Assembly (NCBI GenBank): GCA_025456385.1
Contig: JALOKS010000027.1
Span: 1 to 14,681, forward strand
From: Thermoanaerobaculales bacterium
GTDB lineage: Bacteria; Acidobacteriota; Thermoanaerobaculia; Thermoanaerobaculales; Sulfomarinibacteraceae
Direction: 5' to 3'
DNA length: 14,681 nt
A program made the position numbers and the translations under genes. Below the pieces are notes generated by a model. That model had not been told where the DNA came from and searched no databases. It saw nothing but the letters and a program-made list of their open reading frames with translations. Shown piece by piece: positions 14,392-14,681 of the stretch. Numbering within the stretch: position 1 is the first letter of the stretch; every line of letters starts with the position of its first letter.

Positions 14392-14417
14392 CGGCTCACT
14401 GCCCCGGCTCACTGCCC
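14392..14417. repeat. Perfect 13-bp tandem duplication within a CACTGCC-rich tract
   Basis: CGGCTCACTGCCC occurs twice back to back (14392-14404 and 14405-14417). Related pieces surround it, including GCTGCCACTG at 14373-14382 and at 14430-14439. The tract looks grown by slippage or local duplication of a short unit. Confidence 0.85.
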
Positions 14418-14468
14418 TCTGATCCTGCAGCTGCCACTGCCATCTGCCTCTGTCACTGAGCCTGAATC

Positions 14469-14495
14469 CGGGCACGGAGAGGGAATCGGGCACGG
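14469..14495. repeat. Paired CGGGCACGG units
   Basis: CGGGCACGG appears at 14469-14477 and again at 14487-14495. The GGGCACGG core is the same as in the hexamer inverted repeat near 10353-10388, linking the two intergenic regions. Confidence 0.6.
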
Positions 14496-14539
14496 GTCCC
14501 ATCCGAGGCCACCATGCCATACCATCCCGGATGAGCCCA

Positions 14540-14568
14540 ACGTTCTAACGTTCAACCGTTCTAACGGT
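14540..14568. repeat. Two adjacent CGTTCTAACG dyads overlapping a stop codon
   Basis: ACGTTCTAACGT (14540-14551) is the reverse complement of the 12-mer at 14207-14218. A second dyad, CCGTTCTAACGG (14557-14568), follows after 5 nt. The CTA at 14561-14563 within the second unit is the TAG stop of the DUF2891 gene on the minus strand, so the repeat starts inside that coding sequence. Confidence 0.7.
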
Positions 14569-14681
14569 CCGCCGTCCCTTCGATGCCCTTCGTCGTGACG
14601 AGGTAGGTCGCGAAGCTGCCGAGCCAGTGCCCGCCGGCGTAGTGCTCGCCGGTCACGGCCGCCAGCCCGGCCGCGCGGTGC
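14561..14681 (-). CDS. Probable DUF2891 family protein, C-terminal fragment
   Basis: The minus-strand frame enters from the right edge and ends at TAG (14563-14561), giving the last 40 residues. The fragment contains GEHYAGGHWLGSFATYLVTT, which recalls the C-terminus of DUF2891 proteins: an HW followed by a small-residue segment and FAxYL. DUF2891 has no established function. Most of the gene lies outside the window, so family assignment rests on this tail alone. It is co-directional with, and 370 nt upstream of, the hydantoinase gene. Confidence 0.6.
   Translation of the reverse strand, partial: HRAAGLAAVTGEHYAGGHWLGSFATYLVTTKGIEGTADR

Larger units (their letters stand above)
14191..14560. 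other. Non-coding repeat-rich island between two co-directional genes
   Basis: No open frame here has a plausible product, and the composition differs from the flanking genes. The segment contains, in order: an ACGTT/AACGT dyad (14207-14218), an AT-rich heptamer array (14258-14285), a CTGCCACTG/GCTCACTGCC tract (about 14360-14455), paired CGGGCACGG units (14469-14495) and further ACGTT/AACGT dyads (14540-14568). It must also hold the hydantoinase promoter unless that gene is read through from the DUF2891 gene. I found no convincing -35/-10 pair, tRNA or intrinsic terminator. Confidence 0.7.

Noticed and set aside
14238..14459. Small plus-strand open frame across the repeat island
   Set aside because: It lacks a ribosome binding site, encodes the repeats in translation and has no recognisable product.
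14191..14560. Possible tRNA or structured regulatory RNA in the island
   Set aside because: I could not find cloverleaf arms, a T-loop motif or a known riboswitch core. The sequence is explained better by short repeats.

Overview
This 14.7 kb window is very GC-rich bacterial chromosome with dense, ordinary metabolic and membrane genes. It shows no rRNA, tRNA, CRISPR array, transposase, integrase or phage gene. Very high GC, a giant NtrY-like kinase, large secreted peptidases and intergenic spacers built from short iterated motifs would suit an Acidobacteriota-type genome (Thermoanaerobaculia or Holophagae-like). That placement is inference only; nothing in the window proves the taxon.

Layout, left to right. 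(1) A partial lipoprotein of unknown function (1-1244, minus) lies 27 nt downstream of a 1209-residue multi-spanning NtrY-type histidine kinase (1272-4901, minus). No response regulator gene is visible. (2) A 65-nt gap with a small palindrome separates the kinase from an Xaa-Pro aminopeptidase (4967-6280, minus). The aminopeptidase is divergently transcribed from a secreted M14 zinc carboxypeptidase (6399-9056, plus) across a 118-nt promoter region. (3) The carboxypeptidase ends 11 nt from the end of a convergent NRAMP-family transporter (9068-10273, minus) whose metal-site motifs are altered. (4) Upstream of the transporter, a 128-nt spacer holds a large inverted repeat made of CCCGTG hexamers. 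Beyond it is a fused hydantoinase A/B (5-oxoprolinase-like) enzyme of 1262 residues (10402-14190, minus). (5) A 370-nt non-coding island (14191-14560) carries at least four kinds of short repeat. (6) The window closes with the C-terminus of a probable DUF2891 protein (14561-14681, minus).

Functional reading: an N-terminal X-Pro aminopeptidase, a secreted carboxypeptidase and a 5-oxoproline/hydantoin-opening ATPase would suit a peptide-scavenging lifestyle, but shared regulation is not demonstrated. The most unusual items are the NRAMP protein lacking the canonical metal-ligand residues, the hexamer hairpin that runs into that gene's ribosome binding site, the ACGTT/AACGT dyads shared by separate intergenic regions, and the repeat mosaic at the right end.
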